Shown here: piece after piece, positions 34,901 to 47,869 of the stretch
Layout of the letters: the number at the start of each line of letters is the position of its first letter
Position numbering within the stretch: position 1 is the first letter of the stretch
Assembly (NCBI GenBank): GCA_964023275.1
Contig: OZ029918.1
Location: 17,109,861-17,173,860 of the forward strand
Reading direction: 5' to 3'
Origin: Norana najaformis
Lineage: Eukaryota; Annelida; Clitellata; Crassiclitellata; Hormogastridae
DNA length: 64,000 nt
The notes under the pieces: generated by a model
Database searches by the model: none
What the model saw: only the letters and a program-made list of their open reading frames with translations
What the model was told of the DNA's origin: nothing
Translations under genes and position numbers: made by a program

Positions 34901-37900
34901 CATACTTTATTGCCAGTTCGAGTTGTTTTACGAATTCCTGATCGTTAAATGTGCAGATCTTAAGGTTGTTCTTTTCTTCGCGCCTCTTGATCCACCTCAT
35001 CGCTTGCTGTTGCGGGTCAATGCACAGCGGAAATCGACTCGCCTGTGTCGTCAGAATGCCATTTTGTGTGGAGAGTTCATCTGGAGGCAATCCCTCCGAT
35101 GTCCACTTACTTATTTCGACGTCATTTGATAGCAGCATTTCAAGGCGAAATGGTTGACTCAGTGGAATTCCACTGTTGACAACAGCATCGTGCCATCGCT
35201 TGTAGATGAGGTCATTCCGGTATTCCCAGCTGAAGGCTCCGACATAGGCAAGAAATGGAGCTCCAATGATGCAGTCGCCGAGAAGTCGAACTCGCTGTTG
35301 CTTCAATTCTTCAAGATCTTTCTGCCAGCGAACATTTTCCGACCCAAGGCCATGTATGAGCTTATCAGCTGCAGCTAGACGCCTTTCCATGATATCAGTT
35401 TCCTCTTGCAATTTAAGTCTTTCAAGAATCGCTTCCGCATACTGCTTCTTCAAAATCTCCAGTTCGGCTTCTAGCTTTTCCACTTGGGCAGTAATCTTGT
35501 CCAATTCTCTTTTAGAGATGGCATATTCACGCTCCAGTTTTGCCACCTTTTCTCTTTTAGGTTTAACTTCTTTGAATACGTCACAGTAGCCAACCACAGC
35601 CAACACAAACTTCATAAGCCCTGCTCCAGCTTTGCTTTTCTCTTTCATTTCCTGGACGGTTATGTCCATATCCTTGAGCAATCCCTTAACAGTGGAAATC
35701 TGCTTTGGTGGTATGTTATCAACTTCCATTTCCTTAAGATTCCGCAAGAAGTTTGGATCTGACATGAGGCCTTTTGCTGATTTCCAGGAGACCTCTTTAA
35801 TTCCTTTCATAACAACAATGCATTCTCCAACTACCTGAACTGGTTTGGGTGGTTTGGCAAATGACCTGATCTCAGTCACGTCATTCTTATCGAGGTCATC
35901 GAGTGCCAGTCGTGCTGCCTCAAGGGCCGGAAGGGCTTCGGCAAGAGCCGCTTCAGCCTCCTTCTTCTCGACAGCTATCTCCTTGCTTTGGATCTCAATT
36001 TCTTTACCTTTTCTCAGAGCCATTGCCTTTTTCTCTTCTGCCTCTTTTGTTGCGTCTGATATCTCGTCCAGCAAAATACGACAGGCATCCGTTTTGTCAT
36101 TCACTAAAACTCGCTGGACTGCCAGCTGTTGATTGAGTATGGCTAGTTCTTCAGAGGATTCGACGAGCTTCTTCAGACCTCCCGAAAGTCGCTCGCATTG
36201 CATGTGAATATATGTGTCTCGTTCACTCAGCAATCTCAAGTAAGTTTTCAGAAAGTCTAGAAAATTGCTTGGAGTGACATAATTGTTTCGGCGCAATTTC
36301 ACCTTAAAATCTTTGCTGACCTCTTCGACTGATCTGTGCACAAAGACTGTATGATTGAGAACAGCCTCGCGGTGTACAGTTGGTATAAGCGGGTTGTCGG
36401 ATGACAGAAATTGAGAAGCAACAGCCAACAGGGCTTCCTTTGGCCATGGAAACAACCAATCGATGCTCGCATTGTTCACGATACCTGGAAAGTTTCGACA
36501 TCTTCTGCTTAACGCATCCCCAACTGGACTCATTGCCATGATGATATGCAGATTGTTGGTGCACCTGGAAACAAAATACTGCCACACGGCCTCTTTTGTT
36601 GGTAGACCGACAGCTTTCGAGGCTTCATCGATAAGATTGCTGATAATCTGGTCTCTCTCGTCGTCCGAATACAATGCTGGAACCATTCCAGAAGTGAGCA
36701 TATTGTTGACAAGCTCCAAGAACCCTTCCTCTATGACATGCTGATCTGTAAACAGAAAAGCCATCTTCTTGTTTTCTAATCCCAGTTTTTCATATAAGAC
36801 TTTGAGGTCTTCACGAAAAGTGGTTTCGTTGTATCCTCGGCTAAGCGTGATCTCAAAGACTTGGCAATCGGCTGTGAAAGCTGCCAGATTGGTAATGCAG
36901 TGTTTGCCACTGCCACCGACACCTATAAGAAGACAATGTCCTTGCGGCATGCGCAGAATCCGATGGACACGGGACAGGTGGTCAAGGGCATCATCGAACA
37001 AGACGAGATTCAGAGCCTGGTGCGTTTCATTGTATGCTTGAAGAATATCTTTGAAGAGTTCGCCAACACGTGCATAGTCTTTTAAATCCTCATATAGCCG
37101 AGCTTCACTCAAATCTAACATGTTTGCATAATCGCCAAACAGTATTGGATCGGCAAGGACTTCTTCAGCCAAATTTCGAAAGTTGGCTTCAAGAATTGTC
37201 TTCAGGTGACCGCTGACAAGGCTGAAGTCATCGCCATTATTCAGCCTGTCGAATATGACACGCACACACTCATGACGCCAAACGCGCACGAACTGCACCA
37301 GACGAGAAAATCGATCGATTGTGACCTGACACATTCCACAGTAGATTCGTGAAATATCGCGTAGGTTAAAGATGTAGTGAAACTTGGATGGCGTCGGAGG
37401 CAGATCTCTAACTACGGCGTTATACAAGGTCAAAGTCATCTTAGTGATCAGTGCAATGGCATCTTTTATCTCCTGTACAAAAGGCAAGGTGTGTCCGGAC
37501 AGTATCGAATTGTAGATGTGGAACAACGAGGTCGGCGATGGAAATGTCATATTGATGACTGTAAACAATGATATAAATCGTGGGTCAACATCGTTTCGTC
37601 CGCCACCAGGTTTTCCCATTGCAGCAACCCAGTCGAGATCCTTAAGGAATTTCCAGGACAGGTCTTTGCCTCGCTCGTAACAGCCTCCTCGATCAATGAG
37701 CAGCTTGAGCATTGCTATTGGCTGCTGAGTGCCATAGGTGTCGACCTGTGGCATATTCATGTCATCTATAAAGACAACCAACCGTTTTCCAAGAGGTGGT
37801 CCATATAAGTCTTTCATTCGTTTCTCAACATTTGCCTCCAGATTGCGCTGCACATCCAGTGATGTTGTACGACTGGAGAAGCCAATTTCCAGCACCTGCA

Positions 37901-40900
37901 TTGCATCCTTGTCCAGCGAACGCAGGAAACTGGCCACTGTGGCAGTCTTGCTTGTTCCGCTTTCGCCAGACAGTAGAACTGGACACTGAATACGAACCAT
38001 GAGTTCCAGTATCAACAGGATACGTGTTGTGTCGACCGTAGGAACAAGAATTTCGTTGAACTTAATCCCAGGATTGTGTTCATATTTTGGAACTAGGGCC
38101 GTCCATGGAATCCAGTGGCCATCTTTGACATCAAAGAAAAATTCATACAGACTTGTCTCTCCTCCAGGCAGCTCACCAGCTCTCGGCACAGCACTGTCAG
38201 GCTGTACTGGTGGCAGGGCTGACAGATATCTAACTAAATTATCAAATTTCACTCTATCATCTTCTAGAAGCGCGCCACCAAGTGACCAATACAGAGCCAT
38301 TATAAAGTAGGCTTCGATGACATCTGGGTCTCTTGACTCATCAGCTTTTTCTTCGATCAGCGCAGTCAGCATTTTCGTCAGCTGGGCAACCATGTTCAGA
38401 TTAGTTAAAGGCACAATGGTCTTCAGCTTTTCTCCATATTTGTTTTCAGTAATGCCTTCGCAGATCAAGTTAATGCAATGCGGTACGTACTTCTTGAATA
38501 ACCTATTTAGCTGTTCAGCTTCAGGTTTATCATCGTTCTCGGCCAGACGCTTATTCACCCATTTTGTCCAATATGGTTCGTAGCCAAGGTTCTTTGGATC
38601 GACAAACACCATTCCACAGCGAGATACGGTTGCCGGTGATGCGTACTGCAGATCGAAGACCTCGAAGAGTAGGGCGCAGTGCTTCTGCAGGCGAATGCGT
38701 TCGCCGTTCGCCAGAGTCAGCAGCTTATTGTCATCCATCACAGAGTTCATGTTTTCCACCCAAAGTGCATCAACATCGCCATCAAAAACGATGTATTTTC
38801 GTTCGTCTTTCTCAGTTGGTTTGTTCATCTCTCGAAAAATGCTGGACAGTAGACCGTCCGTCCAGTCTCGACTGACTATATCTAAGACACCATAGAGCTC
38901 AATGACGCTCCTTTCTTTCGGATTGATTGTGTATAATTTAGTCGGCAATTTCAGTCGTGTTTGGGCATGTGCTAGAGTATTTATAATAACCGACTTGCCT
39001 CCCCCAGTCGGACCGACTACCATTGTAGTATGCCTTGTCATCATAGTTTCATAAAGCTGAATTACTTTGTCTGCTTGATGAGGCAAAAGTACATAATCGT
39101 TTGAAACAAGAGCCTCTTCAACAGCATCATTAAATTCTGGATAGCGAACCCTGGGACAATGAAGTCCAGGGAAAAGATCACCGATGAGCCCAAGAAATAG
39201 TGGCACATCTTCAAATACGAATTTCGGAAGGTTCATGTCGCGCAGCGCTCGCATAAGTACTACATCCTCATCTAAACTGCCTGAACTTCGTTTCAACTCG
39301 CCTGCCATTACTAGGACAGACTTGAGTGCCCGAAGACCAAAGTCATAGTGGTGCTGTTTTGACAGTTGCTCTCGTGCCAACTTGTAGAGAACTGTCATCT
39401 TCTTTGCAAGCATTTTTGCCTGGAAGAATCCTTCAGAAAATAGCATGATTTCGCAGATCTGTTGGAGATCTGGAACAATGCAGACCACCGGTCTGAAGAG
39501 AGCCTTCACTGATTCCGGCAATTCCGTGCGTCCAGCATAGCCAGGATTCATTGTGATGAAGATACCGACTCTCGGATCCAGTCGAATCTCCTGGCCGTCA
39601 AACTGGAAGCTCGATACATTGAGAAGCAGCGCATTTCGGATTGTCGTCAATTGTGTTGAAATGACAGACAATACTGAAACATCAATTCGATTGAATTCAT
39701 CGAAACAACCCCAAGCGCCGCTCTGACATAATCCAGACAATATTTTGCCAAAAGCCACGAAGTCCATACCTTCTCCACAGTTTGTAACAATGCATAACAT
39801 GCCAAGGGCTTTGGCCAAGTCTTTTGTCGTCTCTGTCTTTCCAGTTCCAGCTGGTCCAGCTGGGGCACCACCAAGTTTCATGGAAAGCGCTTGTGTTATT
39901 GTCAGATAGATGCGATCAGTAAGTGGTGTGATGACTAGGCGTCCATTAAGACCCATGTATTCATAACCGTATCCGAAATAACCAGTGCACTGACGAATGA
40001 TAAGTTTGTCTGGCACTTTATCCCAATAGAAGCGCAACTGGCTTTCCCACTGAAACTCCCTTGCATCAAGTATACTGTCTCGGACGAAGCCATCAATGAT
40101 ATCTCGTGCATGAACATCAATTATCAGAACAGTATTGAACTTCTTTCTGTCATTTCTTGACAGCTGAGTACGAATCAGGACAACGAGGTCGTTATTCTGT
40201 TGAAATTGTTTCTTAGCAAATTCCTTCATGGCCTGCTTTTGTCCTTGTTTGACTTTTTGGAAGACATCCTCCACTTCCCATGTCCACCAAACCTGGTTTC
40301 CAGCTAAGCAGACCATGCCTTGATAATTCATCATCCACTGAAGTCTTGTCATTCCGTTAGCGCAATAGTTGAAGATGGCTGTCTTGGTGATTTTGTGATT
40401 CGAACGACGCATTTCCTCGAGTACTGCATTCATCCAGTCCTCGACTCGTCCATCGGCAATTACCTTCGTGAAGAAAGCCATCTCTTCTCCTTCACTCGAT
40501 ATCATTCCCAAAGCCTGCTGGTCACCACTTATTCCCTTTAAGAATTTAAGCGATGCCACATTGTCAAACATCTTGATGATGTGCTCTTGAACACAAAGAG
40601 GGTCGCTATTACCCAAGATGCTTAGCAGCTCATCATCCGATATAAAAAAGAATCGTGGAAATGCATTTCGCTTTGAATCGAGATAGTCGTTCAGTGATTT
40701 CTGGCATTTATCTAAACCTCGAACCATCGTTTGAAATTCTATTAAACGATTGTGAACAAGACAGCACTGTTTGATGTATAACAAAGTTGCTGTTTCTGCC
40801 ATAATCTTCTGATAGGCTCTGTCAATACTGTCGAAAAGCCTGGCTTCCTCTGGTAACTGTGTTCTAATGTCACTGGCTACAAATATGCTCTCTAGATATA

Positions 40901-42623
40901 TCCATTTGCGCTGAACGACAACCCACTGGTCGAGTACCTCACTGATGATCGACAGAGTCTTCTCCCAGTTCTGGACTGTGTTCAGGAATGGTTCAATGTA
41001 CTTGGAAACTGCCATACCTTGTAACTGCATGGAGTTATCGTCAAGTATTTGAACCACTTCATCCAGGGACCCAATGACATGTCCTCTGTCATTGGCACCT
41101 TTGAAATACTTGCTTACGTTGAACCTAAGCATGGCCCAAGTTTCCTCGATATCCCTGATGCTTTTCTCAATAGCCAATTCCTTCGTTGCTGCATTAAGAG
41201 TCTCAGCAATCAAATCAACAAACCTGTGTAACTGCATGGCAAATACATTCTGTAGTGTAAATGAGTCGCCTTCCATATCAAATACGATCCCTGTTTTATT
41301 CATTAGGTCTCTCCAATGTCTCTGCCTTAAAGCCTCATGCTTCAGGTCAATTAGTAGAGGCAGACTGTCTCGAAATTCTCTTAGTTGGTTTTCAAGAGCT
41401 CTGAATATAACTGTGCCTTTAAGTGATTTAGGAAGTTTGCGAAGCTGCAAGAAATATGCATCGATGCCCTCTTGCAGAGTCTGGACATTCAGGTTTGCCC
41501 AGATGATCTTTCCCCATTCTTCCTTGGAGCTGAGTTGTGCAGCATGCAAGCTATAGAGTTGTTCATAGCCAACCATTTCTTTCTGAATCTGAAAAAAGTC
41601 TCCATATGATCTGATTGGTAGGTCAAACAGCTTTTCGGCTGTTCCTAGCTCTTGCCTTTTGGCTTCTAGCTTGGTTATATCCATTTTCATCTGCATCAAC
41701 ACTTCCTGGCCCTTATCCAAGTCCTCACCAACTGATCCAGGGCCGCTTTCAGAGAATCGATTTATGAACTGACGCATTTCTTCGCCAAATTCTGTTATGG
41801 CTCTTTTTGTTATTTCAGTGAACTTCCTCTTCGACGACATAAGTTGCAAGTTAACGCTGCGAGCTTTCTCTTGCAGGTCATTCCACAAGACTGGCATGAG
41901 GGCAATGATGTCGCTCTCCTCTTCGCTGACTTCAATGTGATACATGCTCATCGTATAGTAACATTCAGTAACGTCACGAATGGTCTGTTCTACATCCACC
42001 GAAATGTCCTTGATGTCTGCCATTGTTTTGAGCACATACTTAAATTCGTCGATATCTTTTGGCTTAATCTTTAGGTCTTCTGATCTTTTGTCCATTTCAC
42101 TCTTGAAGGCGAACAGAGAGGCCCTCGATGACTCACGCAGCACTCGTCCATAGGTTTCAATCCATTGCCTGATGTGTGCATTGATACCATCGGCCAGTGG
42201 CAGAAGGTTCAGGTGAATGCAGTCAACGTTCACTCTCATCTGCTCTGCATAAACTTCACTGATTGTTTCTGTGTAGTTGAAGAGGCGACTGTCGTAGGCG
42301 ACAACAGTCGGCGCTGTTTTGTGTGCCCATTTGTGCACAATGGCATCTTTGTCTTCCTTCCAGATGAGTCGATACTTCTTCCATCGCGCAACGTATTTGT
42401 TGGCCTGCGTCAGAGCGTCTGTTAAGCTTTGTGCAATCGTTTTAACTACAGCATTGACTTCTATATTGGTGAGAATCTCTGGAAAGAAGGTAAAGAGCAT
42501 TGGCTCATCGTCACCTTCACATTTCTGTGCAGGTGTCGGGAGACACGTGCCATGCATCCAACGAACGAAGTATTGACTACATTCAACGCAGTCTCGGACG
42601 CTCTGCATCGTCATCTTGAACAC
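31914..42623 (-). CDS. Axonemal dynein heavy chain, DNAH10-like, giant terminal exon
   Basis: One uninterrupted frame of 3,569 codons encodes the linker, the six-AAA motor ring and the C-terminal domain. Residues given are within this exon. AAA1 P-loop [12 protein letters not shown] lies near 920, with Walker B CFDEFNRI near 970. AAA2 GPTGGGKS is near 1203, AAA3 GESGTSKT near 1551 and AAA4 GVGGSGKHC near 1899. The stalk coiled coil and microtubule-binding tip span about 2090-2430. The exon starts directly after TTTCTAG (acceptor at 42624-42625), and the stop is at 31914-31916. Its first codon is GTG because it begins at a splice site; it is not a start codon. The segments [13 protein letters not shown] and KPHPDFRLW favour DNAH10, the alpha heavy chain of inner-arm dynein f/I1, which drives ciliary bending; a paralogue cannot be excluded. 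Vertebrate orthologues are split into dozens of exons here, so an intronless 10.7 kb is odd. Confidence 0.9.
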   Translation of the reverse strand: MFKMTMQSVRDCVECSQYFVRWMHGTCLPTPAQKCEGDDEPMLFTFFPEILTNIEVNAVVKTIAQSLTDALTQANKYVARWKKYRLIWKEDKDAIVHKWAHKTAPTVVAYDSRLFNYTETISEVYAEQMRVNVDCIHLNLLPLADGINAHIRQWIETYGRVLRESSRASLFAFKSEMDKRSEDLKIKPKDIDEFKYVLKTMADIKDISVDVEQTIRDVTECYYTMSMYHIEVSEEESDIIALMPVLWNDLQEKARSVNLQLMSSKRKFTEITKRAITEFGEEMRQFINRFSESGPGSVGEDLDKGQEVLMQMKMDITKLEAKRQELGTAEKLFDLPIRSYGDFFQIQKEMVGYEQLYSLHAAQLSSKEEWGKIIWANLNVQTLQEGIDAYFLQLRKLPKSLKGTVIFRALENQLREFRDSLPLLIDLKHEALRQRHWRDLMNKTGIVFDMEGDSFTLQNVFAMQLHRFVDLIAETLNAATKELAIEKSIRDIEETWAMLRFNVSKYFKGANDRGHVIGSLDEVVQILDDNSMQLQGMAVSKYIEPFLNTVQNWEKTLSIISEVLDQWVVVQRKWIYLESIFVASDIRTQLPEEARLFDSIDRAYQKIMAETATLLYIKQCCLVHNRLIEFQTMVRGLDKCQKSLNDYLDSKRNAFPRFFFISDDELLSILGNSDPLCVQEHIIKMFDNVASLKFLKGISGDQQALGMISSEGEEMAFFTKVIADGRVEDWMNAVLEEMRRSNHKITKTAIFNYCANGMTRLQWMMNYQGMVCLAGNQVWWTWEVEDVFQKVKQGQKQAMKEFAKKQFQQNNDLVVLIRTQLSRNDRKKFNTVLIIDVHARDIIDGFVRDSILDAREFQWESQLRFYWDKVPDKLIIRQCTGYFGYGYEYMGLNGRLVITPLTDRIYLTITQALSMKLGGAPAGPAGTGKTETTKDLAKALGMLCIVTNCGEGMDFVAFGKILSGLCQSGAWGCFDEFNRIDVSVLSVISTQLTTIRNALLLNVSSFQFDGQEIRLDPRVGIFITMNPGYAGRTELPESVKALFRPVVCIVPDLQQICEIMLFSEGFFQAKMLAKKMTVLYKLAREQLSKQHHYDFGLRALKSVLVMAGELKRSSGSLDEDVVLMRALRDMNLPKFVFEDVPLFLGLIGDLFPGLHCPRVRYPEFNDAVEEALVSNDYVLLPHQADKVIQLYETMMTRHTTMVVGPTGGGKSVIINTLAHAQTRLKLPTKLYTINPKERSVIELYGVLDIVSRDWTDGLLSSIFREMNKPTEKDERKYIVFDGDVDALWVENMNSVMDDNKLLTLANGERIRLQKHCALLFEVFDLQYASPATVSRCGMVFVDPKNLGYEPYWTKWVNKRLAENDDKPEAEQLNRLFKKYVPHCINLICEGITENKYGEKLKTIVPLTNLNMVAQLTKMLTALIEEKADESRDPDVIEAYFIMALYWSLGGALLEDDRVKFDNLVRYLSALPPVQPDSAVPRAGELPGGETSLYEFFFDVKDGHWIPWTALVPKYEHNPGIKFNEILVPTVDTTRILLILELMVRIQCPVLLSGESGTSKTATVASFLRSLDKDAMQVLEIGFSSRTTSLDVQRNLEANVEKRMKDLYGPPLGKRLVVFIDDMNMPQVDTYGTQQPIAMLKLLIDRGGCYERGKDLSWKFLKDLDWVAAMGKPGGGRNDVDPRFISLFTVINMTFPSPTSLFHIYNSILSGHTLPFVQEIKDAIALITKMTLTLYNAVVRDLPPTPSKFHYIFNLRDISRIYCGMCQVTIDRFSRLVQFVRVWRHECVRVIFDRLNNGDDFSLVSGHLKTILEANFRNLAEEVLADPILFGDYANMLDLSEARLYEDLKDYARVGELFKDILQAYNETHQALNLVLFDDALDHLSRVHRILRMPQGHCLLIGVGGSGKHCITNLAAFTADCQVFEITLSRGYNETTFREDLKVLYEKLGLENKKMAFLFTDQHVIEEGFLELVNNMLTSGMVPALYSDDERDQIISNLIDEASKAVGLPTKEAVWQYFVSRCTNNLHIIMAMSPVGDALSRRCRNFPGIVNNASIDWLFPWPKEALLAVASQFLSSDNPLIPTVHREAVLNHTVFVHRSVEEVSKDFKVKLRRNNYVTPSNFLDFLKTYLRLLSERDTYIHMQCERLSGGLKKLVESSEELAILNQQLAVQRVLVNDKTDACRILLDEISDATKEAEEKKAMALRKGKEIEIQSKEIAVEKKEAEAALAEALPALEAARLALDDLDKNDVTEIRSFAKPPKPVQVVGECIVVMKGIKEVSWKSAKGLMSDPNFLRNLKEMEVDNIPPKQISTVKGLLKDMDITVQEMKEKSKAGAGLMKFVLAVVGYCDVFKEVKPKREKVAKLEREYAISKRELDKITAQVEKLEAELEILKKQYAEAILERLKLQEETDIMERRLAAADKLIHGLGSENVRWQKDLEELKQQRVRLLGDCIIGAPFLAYVGAFSWEYRNDLIYKRWHDAVVNSGIPLSQPFRLEMLLSNDVEISKWTSEGLPPDELSTQNGILTTQASRFPLCIDPQQQAMRWIKRREEKNNLKICTFNDQEFVKQLELAIKYGFPVLFQDADDYIDPLVDNILAKNIKGSAGRETVMFGNKEVDYDANFRLYLNTKLANPRYPANVYGKAMVINYMVTLKGLEDQLLSVIVKFERNELEIRRETLIHETSTNKKLLKDLEDSLLRELAQSTGNMLDNVELINTLDDTKTKATEVAEKLRLGARTAEEIERNRDIYRPAAKRGAILYFVLADMASVNSMYQYSLSSYVELFDYSLKKSQPDTSVRKRLINICDTLTHNIYNYGCTGIFERHKLLFSFQITIKLKLDTGEVKQSELEFFIKGNVSVEKMAHKKPFAWLTDDCWDSLSLLAEVSAHVFGTILADVEKNEDTWKTWYDLDNPEAIDFPLQYKGLSDFHRLMLLRCFRVDRIYRAISDYITKTMGDRFVTPPVISFDSIFEQTTPYCPVVFILSPGSDPTTDLMKLADRLDVGTSHVKILSLGQGQEKLAMTMLETAISYGYWLMLQNCHLLVKWLRELEKQLENLSKPHPDFRLWITTEPTSNFPMGILQRSLKVVTEPPNGLKLNLRSTYFKISSSFDKACTHHQFRPLVFVLSFFHAVVQERRKYGKIGWNIIYDFNDSDFHVCVDILRTYLNKALENGDTNIPWNSLKYLIGEVMYGGRAIDDFDRRILSTYMDEYLGDFLFDTFQPFHFYRNNDVNYHIPVDGPKSQYQDYIETLPLANTPEVFGLHPNAEIGYYTNAAKDIWACLVDLQPQTGELASGVSRETHIDKVAKDVIGKMPQQFDMDHTRKRFGLEISPMTVVLLQELDRFNRLTDRMVKSLVTLRRALAGEVGMSNELEDLARSLYNGMIPDIWRRLSPATLKTLGNWILFYLQRHQQYLIWVNEHEPDVMWLSGLHIPEAYLTALVQATCRKNGWSLDKSTLFTHVTSARTPGELVETTHQGCFIQGLYIEGAAWDIDKGCLIRQMPKELVHAMPVMKVIPIEVQKLKLQNTLRTPVYVTSQRRNAMGIGLIFEADLRTTEHPSHWILQGVCLVLNPD

Positions 42624-42818
42624 CTAGAAATACACTCAAATTGGCCAAGTCATCAGGTAACTGAATGATGCAATCAGTATGCCGTCTTTACACTACTGTC
42701 TATATGCTACTACTGTATTTGACATCTGTAAAATAACACGTTAAAACACTTAGCTTCAAAACGAGAACTTATGGATATGTGCCTATGTGTGCTATGCCTA
42801 TTTATATAGCATCTTTAA

Positions 42819-43532
42819 CCCTTTCGCTCCCTGACGTTAAAAAATCCTGAGGAAATAACCAGAAACCTAACATTTTATCTTTTTTCTACAGTAATCAATT
42901 TAAGCTGTTCAGATACCATTTTTCTTGTTTTCGATGATTAAATTTATTAGAAAAACAAAGATTATGGCAATAGTTTCAGTTCTTTGTCCAGAATGCAGGT
43001 GCCTGGAGTCGCTGAGATGGCAACGGTCATCGAGCAATGTTTCTTACTTCCTGCAGAAAAGTACATTACATTACATAAAGTTTCTCTGGGAAACAAAATA
43101 CACGTGTCTCTTGATGCCAGCACAGAAATGCACTTAAGTACACATAACACATGCTAGTTATGTTAATTTTTATACTGTATATTTTGCATACTTCTGCATT
43201 GTAAACTTTATGTATTTTATTTTATATTTCATTGCTACTATATGTTTCTCAGGTAAACATAAACAAAATACACAACTTCAATAAATAAATATCACACATA
43301 CTATACATAGATTAATCACCAAATACATCTGGGAAAACCATGAGGTATAACCACTGTATGGGGTAAACCACATCAGACTTAAGTTCACAAAATGTGGGCG
43401 ACCATACACAGTGTCATTTCGAGTACCAAGGTTGCAATGCAGGCAGCACAGTCGCTGGATATATCCGACATCCTAGGTAATACGATTTATTTTCGTTGCT
43501 GAATAAATACAGCAACCTAAGGAGCGAAAGGG
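42819..43532. mobile_element. 714-bp piggyBac-type MITE in the dynein intron
   Basis: The ends CCCTTTCGCTCC and GGAGCGAAAGGG are perfect 12-bp inverted repeats. The left flank is TTAA (42815-42818) and the right flank is TTAT, one change from the TTAA that piggyBac elements require and duplicate. There is no transposase inside, so it would have been moved by an enzyme encoded elsewhere. Confidence 0.7.
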
Positions 43533-43839
43533 TTATGGAACCTTACAAGGCGCTAAATTATGGCTACCTGACATACCTAAACAGGTGCCATTTAAGATAG
43601 GTTGAAATGCATAACAAAGCATGAAGTGCCTGCAACGTCGTACAGAAGCACAGAACCAGGAAGTTCCCACATGCTGAAGAACACAATGATCGTCAACTTG
43701 GCTGGTTTGAGACAGGATTGCAGAACTCTCTGAAATATTCTGGGACTGCCCCACCTACTGAGGCCGTACCTGTGAGGAGGATCATTATCTAATACTGTCC
43801 TCAACTGCTGGCCAGTGTAGCATGTTTCACATAAATTGC

Positions 43840-44300
43840 AATTGTAATTTAAGATTTATATAGCGCCTCTTAGAGAATAAACTCAACAGGAGCACTCCTT
43901 CCTAACCCAGACAAGTAAAATCACTGTTAAGCAGTACAGTCTTCAGGCACCTGCAAAACCCTGAGCGGAAGAGAGAGGAGCTCGAGTTGCATATCGAGAG
44001 AGAGAGAGAGATGGTTCCAGCAGGTGGGGTCGACATACATAAAGCTTCTGGACTTGGTGGTAGCAGTTCGCATGCGATGGACAAACAAGAGATCATGGGT
44101 GGCCGAACAGAGGGTGCTACGGCCTGGTAACGAGGAGACTCAAGTGCAAAACTCCATGAAGTAAAGAGGAGCTGAGCCAGCAACACAGTTTTGCATAAGA
44201 GTGAGAATCTTAAAATGGACACGCTGCTGGATGGGAAGCCAATGAAGAGTGTCTCGAATATAGGACGAGATATGACTATATCTGGGAATGCCCCCAATGA
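43840..44300 (-). pseudogene. LINE ORF2 3' fragment in the dynein intron
   Basis: The minus-strand frame 43902-44297 ends with ESPRYQAVAPSVRPPMISCL, then LPPSPEAL and a CLKTVLLNSDFTCLG terminus, followed by a 3' UTR TTTATTCTCTAAGAGGCGC and an ATTGCAATT-type tail. It matches the LINE fragment at 58465-59385 (CLKTVLFNSDFT, CTCTAAGAGGCAC), so both come from one family. It is in the same orientation as the host gene. Confidence 0.7.
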
Positions 44301-44623
44301 GATGAGCAGCAGAGTTCAGGACAGTTTGAACATATAGCTCTAAACATGCAAGAATTTTGGCAGATTAGCAACGACCGCATTGACACAGTAAAGGATGGAC
44401 TGAAGCTTTTGTGTCCAGAACAATTATCATTCAGCAGTAAATTAAAAATGATGCCTTAAAAGTGTAATGGTGTTGCAACAAAGAACTTATGCTAACAAGA
44501 GATTAAATTATGAAAATTTGGCTGCGCCATCTGTTCACAAAGATTACAAAGACTACTAATAGCAGTAGGAAAATCAGTCCCCTTGATATCCCATGCTTCA
44601 TATTGATTAAAAGTAAGTATTAC

Positions 44624-46582
44624 TTCGTTAGGCATTGGGTGAAGAACGATGTCTGGAGGCACCAGAAGTGCCTCGAGTTGAAACAGTGCCCTCTCTCCAG
44701 AGATGCTTTGATTGAAGGCCTTCAGATTGCTTATGATCATATTTGTTATTGCATAGAATATGACACCTTCCCAGTGTGCATAGTATGGATGCATCTTAGG
44801 ACAGCAGCCAGAGCTTGAGTCCCAGATGATTCCTTCAATTTTTAGTAGTATGTAACCGATATCCTTGTAGATTTTCACTAAATTTTGCATCTCAGCGGCT
44901 CTATATTTTCTTATGCAGTCGAAATATTCCATGCATTCCAGCGGCTGGCCAAGAAGATTATGCGGGCAGGCCCTGAAGAGATCAGCACTGTGGATGGCAC
45001 TCAACCTCTGCTGAATGTCGGCCACATTCTTTTGCATACCATGGACAAGCGAAGAGAATCGGGCAATCTGAAGATTACACTTGGCCACAAATTCCTGAAT
45101 TCCGACTGTGCGCCATGTCATTCGTTTTGATGCAGGTACGATCACCTTGCGCAAGTTTTTTACATGGTCCTCAAGAGCGATCATGTCGGATTCAGTCAGC
45201 ATTGCTAGGGTGGTGTCATAGTTCGTCATCATCTGCTTCACCATGCTCACATTCTGGATGTAAATCACTTCATGAAGGGCAGCAGATCGGGTACAATCGG
45301 GAATCAGAAATCCCAGCTGCTCCATGTATTTGGCCTCAGCTATGATTTCAGAAATACCCAGATCAAAGTCAACTTCAAACTGCATGTCTCTCGGCAACAC
45401 TCCTCCCAATCCGCTACATGTTGCTGCTTCGTCTTTAGTTAGTTCTGCTGGCAACTCGGAAAGGAAGCTGTTTATGCTCGGCAGAACAGCATACTTGCTG
45501 AAAACATTCGAAGCCACTGCTGAACTGTGTTTTGGTTTGTCTGAGACAGCTTTGAGCAGGTTGCGCTTTACCATCAGGGGCAGGCTATTCTCTGCTTCAA
45601 CATACCAACGCTCATGCTTACTTTGCGAATATGATCGCATCTCTCTTCCGATCTTTAGGTATTTTGCCTGTATTGCATGACCCATCTCCAACTCCATCAT
45701 TTCATTCAAAGTCCGAAAGCGCAGCATTGGCTCCTTTATGCGATGGAAGAGTGATTTCTCCCAGATGATTGACCCAGCGGCCAGTGGCTGGTTTTTATAA
45801 AGTGGTGGATCCTCTTTGTTCTCCTGAAAGTTAGCACTGATTTGGTCGAGCTGTCTGTCGTACTGCAACAGAATTTCACCGAATTTCTTCATCATCTGAG
45901 CATTGATTGCCGGGCGTGACTTGATGTGCTTGAAGCGGATGATCATATCAAAGGCACCTTCAGCTGAACGCAGGTTCTTAAATGCCTCGTCAATGAACCG
46001 CTTGGCTTCCACTTCGATCACAATGACGTCATGCTCAAACTCACTGATCGCAGTTCGCCAGTCATCGGAATTCTTCATAGCATACGGATCGAAGCCACAC
46101 TGCTGAATTGGCACAACCAGTCTGTCCACTTTGGCCAGAATGGCCTCGACTCTTTCACGCTTTCCAGTGACAGATATCATTTCAGCACCGAAGATGTTGT
46201 GGAATTCCTCCAATACCTCAGCAATGTGGAACAGATCCTGACATATCGTTGACATGTAGTTGGTCCTCTCGAAGAGGCGCTTCCGGTCAAATTCCCATCG
46301 GGCATCGCGTCCTGATGCCTCAATTTTTGCACGGACCTGGAGGTAGGAGGACTTCCATAACTGAAGCATGGTTTTCGCTTCAGACGTCTTTTTTCTGACT
46401 TCAGCTAAGCTGTTGTCAGTGTAAAGGATGCGCACATGAAGAACACGCGTCACTCTTTCTGTCAACTCCCAGACTATTCGCTCCATCAATGGAATCATCT
46501 TCTCGTCTACATTGTAATAGCGTGAAATGATCCAGACCAGACGCAACGACTCCATCATTGGTGGTATAGTTTCACTTGCAAC
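44624..46582 (-). CDS. DNAH10-like dynein heavy chain, upstream 653-codon exon
   Basis: The exon runs from an acceptor (CCTGCTAG|GTT at 46583-46584) to the donor at 44623 and is open throughout. It encodes the dynein tail (DHC_N1 region), which holds intermediate and light chains and the partner heavy chain. Recognisable segments are TIPPMMESLRLVWIISRYYN at the start, ERVTRVLHVRIL, DPPLYKNQPLAAG..IWEKSL and the terminal EALLVPPDIVLHPMPNE. The frame continues past the donor for 44 codons to a stop, but that part reads as intron. With the next exon it gives 4,222 residues. Axonemal heavy chains are usually about 4,400-4,600, so a few hundred N-terminal residues are missing; they probably lie further upstream on this strand. 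Confidence 0.85.
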
Positions 46583-47240
46583 CTAGCAGGCAAAATATAC
46601 CAGCTCAATAAGCATATCCTTTTGACTTCTGCTATGTAGACATGTGGGTAATCCAAGCTAAAAATGTCATATGATGCATGTTTGTGTAAAATAGCATTTT
46701 GTATGAATGTATGTATGTATGCATACATGTATGTATTTCTGTATCTGTCTGTCTGTCTGTCTGTATGCATGTATATATGTATTTGTATATATTATATCTG
46801 TATGTATGTACATATGAGTAGTAAATCGAATATAATTGTTAAAACAGGGATAAGGACTGGATTCAGAACATGTCTAAGTAAGGTTGGATTTCAGAACACC
46901 GTTAAAGGAAGGTTAGGATTTGAAACACCCCTAAAGTAATGTTCAGTTCAGAAATATTCCGAAATAATAATAATAACACAAATGCTTTTAACTACAATGC
47001 AATGTGACAATGTACAGCTTGGATGCTAACTGAAGCCAATATTTACTCATAGCATCTTGAACTAGATACCATTCAAATTCATCTCAAAGTGGAATATTTT
47101 CAACAATTCTTTCATGTTCGGACTGCTATTTCAATCAATTTGGCGTTTCGGCGTACATGAGGATGCTGCGGAATTTGAGTTTTCAGATGGGTTTTTGCCT
47201 GTGATTGACGCCCTTTTTGTTGGAATAGTCCAACTCTACT
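46583..47240. other. Upstream dynein intron with microsatellites
   Basis: A (GTAT)n/(CTGT)n microsatellite spans 46690-46815. It is followed by about three degenerate copies of a 33-38 bp unit containing AAGGTTRGATTTCAGAACA (46845-46945). No exon was recognised. Confidence 0.55.
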
Positions 47241-47247
47241 CAAGGAG

Positions 47248-47700
47248 ATGACAGGTTCCAGATGGGCGGTCAAGACTCACACCTACAGACCTATTTATAC
47301 AGACCTAACACTTCTTCGCCCTCCCGTCACCTCATCCTTAAAATTTGGAAATCGCTCCATAGCCATAGCTGCCCCACCCCTTTGGAATAAACTCCCGCCA
47401 GAATTGCGACAGTTGTCTGGTCAATCATACGAACTCACCAACACTTCACCTCTTTCGGTTTCTGCGCAGGTCTTTCACTCAAGACTGAAAACACTTCTTT
47501 TCCAGAAATCTTATCCTGATTCTTCCTCTTCCCCTCATCTCTCTTCTCGCTTCAATTTCAAACAGCATCCACCATAGCCGTCCGACTGTCTGAGTGCCTG
47601 ACTCCTGGATCTTGACCCTTTTGCCTATCGACTGAGCGCCTGTGAATAAGCTGGTTCCCGCGACTTAGCTTTTGTTGAGCGCTGTAATCTCGAGATTATG
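47248..47700 (+). pseudogene. LINE ORF2 3' fragment
   Basis: The frame 47248-47577 encodes LKFGNRSIAIAAPPLWNKLP and, further on, a VFHSRLKTLLFQKSY end, the WNxLP and LKTxLF boxes of the CR1/L2-like group. The 3' tail GCGCTGTAATCTCGAGATTA ends near 47700. It is 5' truncated. Confidence 0.65.
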
Positions 47701-47869
47701 ATTACGATTGAATGGCAAGAAGAGGCTCTGGAATTTCTGCAACCATCTACCAGAAAGGGGTTTTACCATCAACTGAATGGTTGTCCGTATCAAATCGACC
47801 TGTTGCTTGAATGATATCTGGATGCTGCTTCTTCTACCATTTACGAGGAACCACGCTGGACGGAGGTCC

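Larger units (their letters stand above)
42624..44623 (-). other. Dynein gene intron, 2,000 bp
   Basis: The donor GAA|GTAATA at 44623 and the acceptor TTTCTAG|GTG at 42624 are both phase 0. Joining them keeps the frame across a conserved segment just before QSVRDCVE. The intron carries a piggyBac-type MITE and a minus-strand LINE fragment. Confidence 0.85.

Noticed and set aside
42621..42623. GTG at 42623 as a translation start
   Set aside because: It directly follows TTTCTAG, a splice acceptor, and the protein continues from the upstream exon in phase 0.
32434..42668. Many plus-strand frames of 60-160 codons across the dynein exon
   Set aside because: They are antisense shadows of a conserved coding sequence and carry no family motifs.
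44492..44623. In-frame extension of the upstream dynein exon to a stop at 44492
   Set aside because: Sequence after NE at 44624 loses dynein character, a GTAATA donor lies exactly there, and joining to the acceptor at 42624 restores a conserved segment. It is intron.
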